Of a DNA stretch of 6,066 nt, positions 5,409 through 6,066 are shown in pieces. The position numbers and the translations under genes were made by a program. The stretch spans positions 1 through 6,066 of the forward strand of contig JAKANX010000066.1 of the NCBI GenBank assembly GCA_021823425.1, written 5' to 3'. Within the stretch, counting starts at the first letter, position 1. The number at the start of each line of letters is the position of its first letter. Under the pieces are notes generated by a model. That model worked only from the letters and a program-made list of their open reading frames with translations, made no database searches and was not told where the DNA came from. The stretch comes from Microcaldota archaeon (GTDB lineage Archaea > Micrarchaeota > Micrarchaeia > Anstonellales > Bilamarchaeaceae).

Positions 5409-5488
5409 CAGTTGCGGGTTTTGCGTTCTGTCCAGGACGGAGCCCCGACCGGAAACGCGAGGCGTTTCGAAACCCGAAACTGAAAACA
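5409..5488 (+). ncRNA. Structured RNA candidate upstream of Sec61-beta
   Basis: Three helices form a three-way junction. P1 is 5409-5421 with 5470-5482 (12 of 13 positions pair, with one G-A mismatch). P2 is 5425-5432 with 5436-5443 (8 pairs including G-U). P3 is 5452-5458 with 5462-5468 (7 perfect pairs, loop GAG). A candidate transcript start at about 5408 comes from the TATA box at 5379-5386. ACA follows P1 by 3 bases (5486-5488), as in H/ACA guide RNAs, but there is no clear guide pocket or kink-turn. It could be a free small RNA or a roughly 110-base leader of the Sec61-beta mRNA. No protein frame explains it. Confidence 0.4.
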
Positions 5489-5518
5489 GAAAAACCACGA
5501 TGTTAAAAGCTGATTGAA

Positions 5519-5689
5519 ATGGCTAGCAATAAAGTTATGATGCCGATGAGCAGCGCCGGAATACTGGGCGTCGGCTCGAACATGGAACTCGAGGGCATAA
5601 AGGTCAGCCCGAAGGTGATACTGGCGCTCGCGCTGGTCTTCATCTTCGTGGTGAAGGTGGCCGACAGGCTCTTCCCCAGCGCTACCTGA
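5519..5689 (+). CDS. secG: Preprotein translocase subunit Sec61-beta (archaeal SecG-type)
   Basis: A 56-residue protein with the archaeal Sec61-beta layout. A short cytosolic N-terminus carries the conserved SSAGIL element (11-16), followed by LEGIKVSPKVIL (24-35), in which the 'I-K-V-x-P' segment leads into one transmembrane helix (about 33-48, VILALALVFIFVVKVA) close to the C-terminus. It is the small, non-essential tail-anchored partner of SecY and SecE in the translocon. The length is normal for the family. The ATG at 5519 gives the longest frame, but Met7, Met8 and Met10 are also possible starts, since no Shine-Dalgarno or well-placed TATA box decides. Upstream lies the structured element at 5409-5488, and its last 8 bases overlap the convergent gene on the other strand. 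Confidence 0.82.
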   Translation: MASNKVMMPMSSAGILGVGSNMELEGIKVSPKVILALALVFIFVVKVADRLFPSAT

Positions 5690-6066
5690 AGAAGGAGGCG
5701 CAGATTTTCTCTGCTTTTTCCCTGTGCGAAGCGGGAGCCAGCACCAGAACCTTCTTCCTTGACTCCTCAGCCGAGGCGAGTGCGCGCACGAGCCCGGAAA
5801 TTTCGCCTATGTCCTGCGGCTTGCCGCCGTGCATCCTCACCTTGAAGCCTGAGAGCTTGAAGAAGTTCGGGGCCACGTCCAGCAGGACTTCGCAGCCGGC
5901 GCGCTTCCCCAGTTCCTTCTCGGTTTTTTCAACATTATCGCCAAGCTGCTCGGGGCGGAGCGAATAAGCCTGCTTGTAGAGCCTGCGCTCTAGGAATGCA
6001 GCAGTGTAGGGCGCGGAATTCCTGTTCGTGGAAAGTAGCTCGAGCAGCTGCGACTCCCCCATCAGG
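5682..6066 (-). CDS. HD-superfamily phosphohydrolase, C-terminal part (gene starts beyond the right edge)
   Basis: The visible part ends at TAG 5682-5684 and stays open to the window edge. ATG 6060-6062 is preceded by an in-frame CTG and is probably internal. The visible 127 residues resemble the C-terminal region of COG1078-type HD phosphohydrolases (dNTPase-like relatives). LLELLSTN and FLERRLYKQAYSL fit their 'ellelL...RRLYKxA' helices. EVLLDVAPNFFKLSGFKV, then IGEISGLVRALASAEE, then KVLVLAPASHREKAEK fit their terminal 'VDvP ... eiSxLVxaL ... VyaPxxxRexv' strand-helix unit. The metal-binding HD motif would lie upstream and cannot be checked here. If the ATG at 6062 is the true start instead, this would be a 126-residue protein without a catalytic site. 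It overlaps the Sec61-beta stop region by 8 bases, tail to tail. Confidence 0.5.
   Translation of the reverse strand, partial: LMGESQLLELLSTNRNSAPYTAAFLERRLYKQAYSLRPEQLGDNVEKTEKELGKRAGCEVLLDVAPNFFKLSGFKVRMHGGKPQDIGEISGLVRALASAEESRKKVLVLAPASHREKAEKICASFFR

Noticed and set aside
5480..5546. C/D-box small RNA around CTGA 5480-5483 and the ATGATG of the Sec61-beta start
   Set aside because: The order and spacing of C and D boxes are wrong, and the ATGATG lies within the Sec61-beta reading frame.
1..6066. CRISPR array or insertion sequence ends
   Set aside because: No regularly spaced direct repeats of 24-37 bases and no transposase-like frame with terminal inverted repeats were seen.

Overview
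The window looks archaeal. It carries a Sec61-beta-type translocon subunit, a PAC2-family proteasome-associated protein and a type II tRNA-Leu with no encoded CCA. It also has A/T-rich TATA-like boxes centred about 25 bases before several start codons, a spacing expected of leaderless archaeal transcripts. The core genes are GC-rich (36 of 60 bases in one counted line of the 2096 gene) and use many ATA and AGG codons. I cannot name the lineage from sequence alone; a DPANN or euryarchaeal-like genome is possible.

Left part (1-1935, minus strand): a two-gene accessory unit. A Schlafen/AlbA_2-type protein with a GHKL-like ATPase domain and a C-terminal winged helix is followed 7 bases later by a protein made of homing-endonuclease-associated repeats. 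The second gene is broken by two frameshifts, each in an A-run and each repaired by removing one A; it runs off the left edge. Upstream of the first gene lie two copies of a palindrome, AGTTTA-N13-TAAACT, one of them covering its TATA box.

Middle (1936-3913, plus strand): a divergently transcribed pair. The first gene appears to be a duplicated, highly divergent beta-carbonic-anhydrase-like protein with a mostly retained N-terminal active site and a decayed C-terminal copy. The second is a two-helix membrane protein of a conserved but uncharacterised type.

Right-middle (3914-4631): a tRNA-Leu(UAA) preceded by a perfect inverted repeat, then a visibly AT-richer gene for a PD-(D/E)XK-like nuclease, which looks like a tRNA-associated insertion. 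It converges on the PAC2 gene with only 4 bases between the stops, and a hairpin spans both stop codons.

Right end (4632-6066): the PAC2 protein ends in Met-Tyr-Gly, a candidate HbYX proteasome-docking tail. Its TATA box is a perfect palindrome; read rightward it points to a start at about 5408, exactly where a strongly structured three-way-junction element begins ahead of the Sec61-beta gene. The last gene, overlapping Sec61-beta tail to tail by 8 bases, looks like the C-terminal end of an HD-superfamily phosphohydrolase that starts beyond the window.

Most function calls rest on motif recognition by eye; no searches were run.
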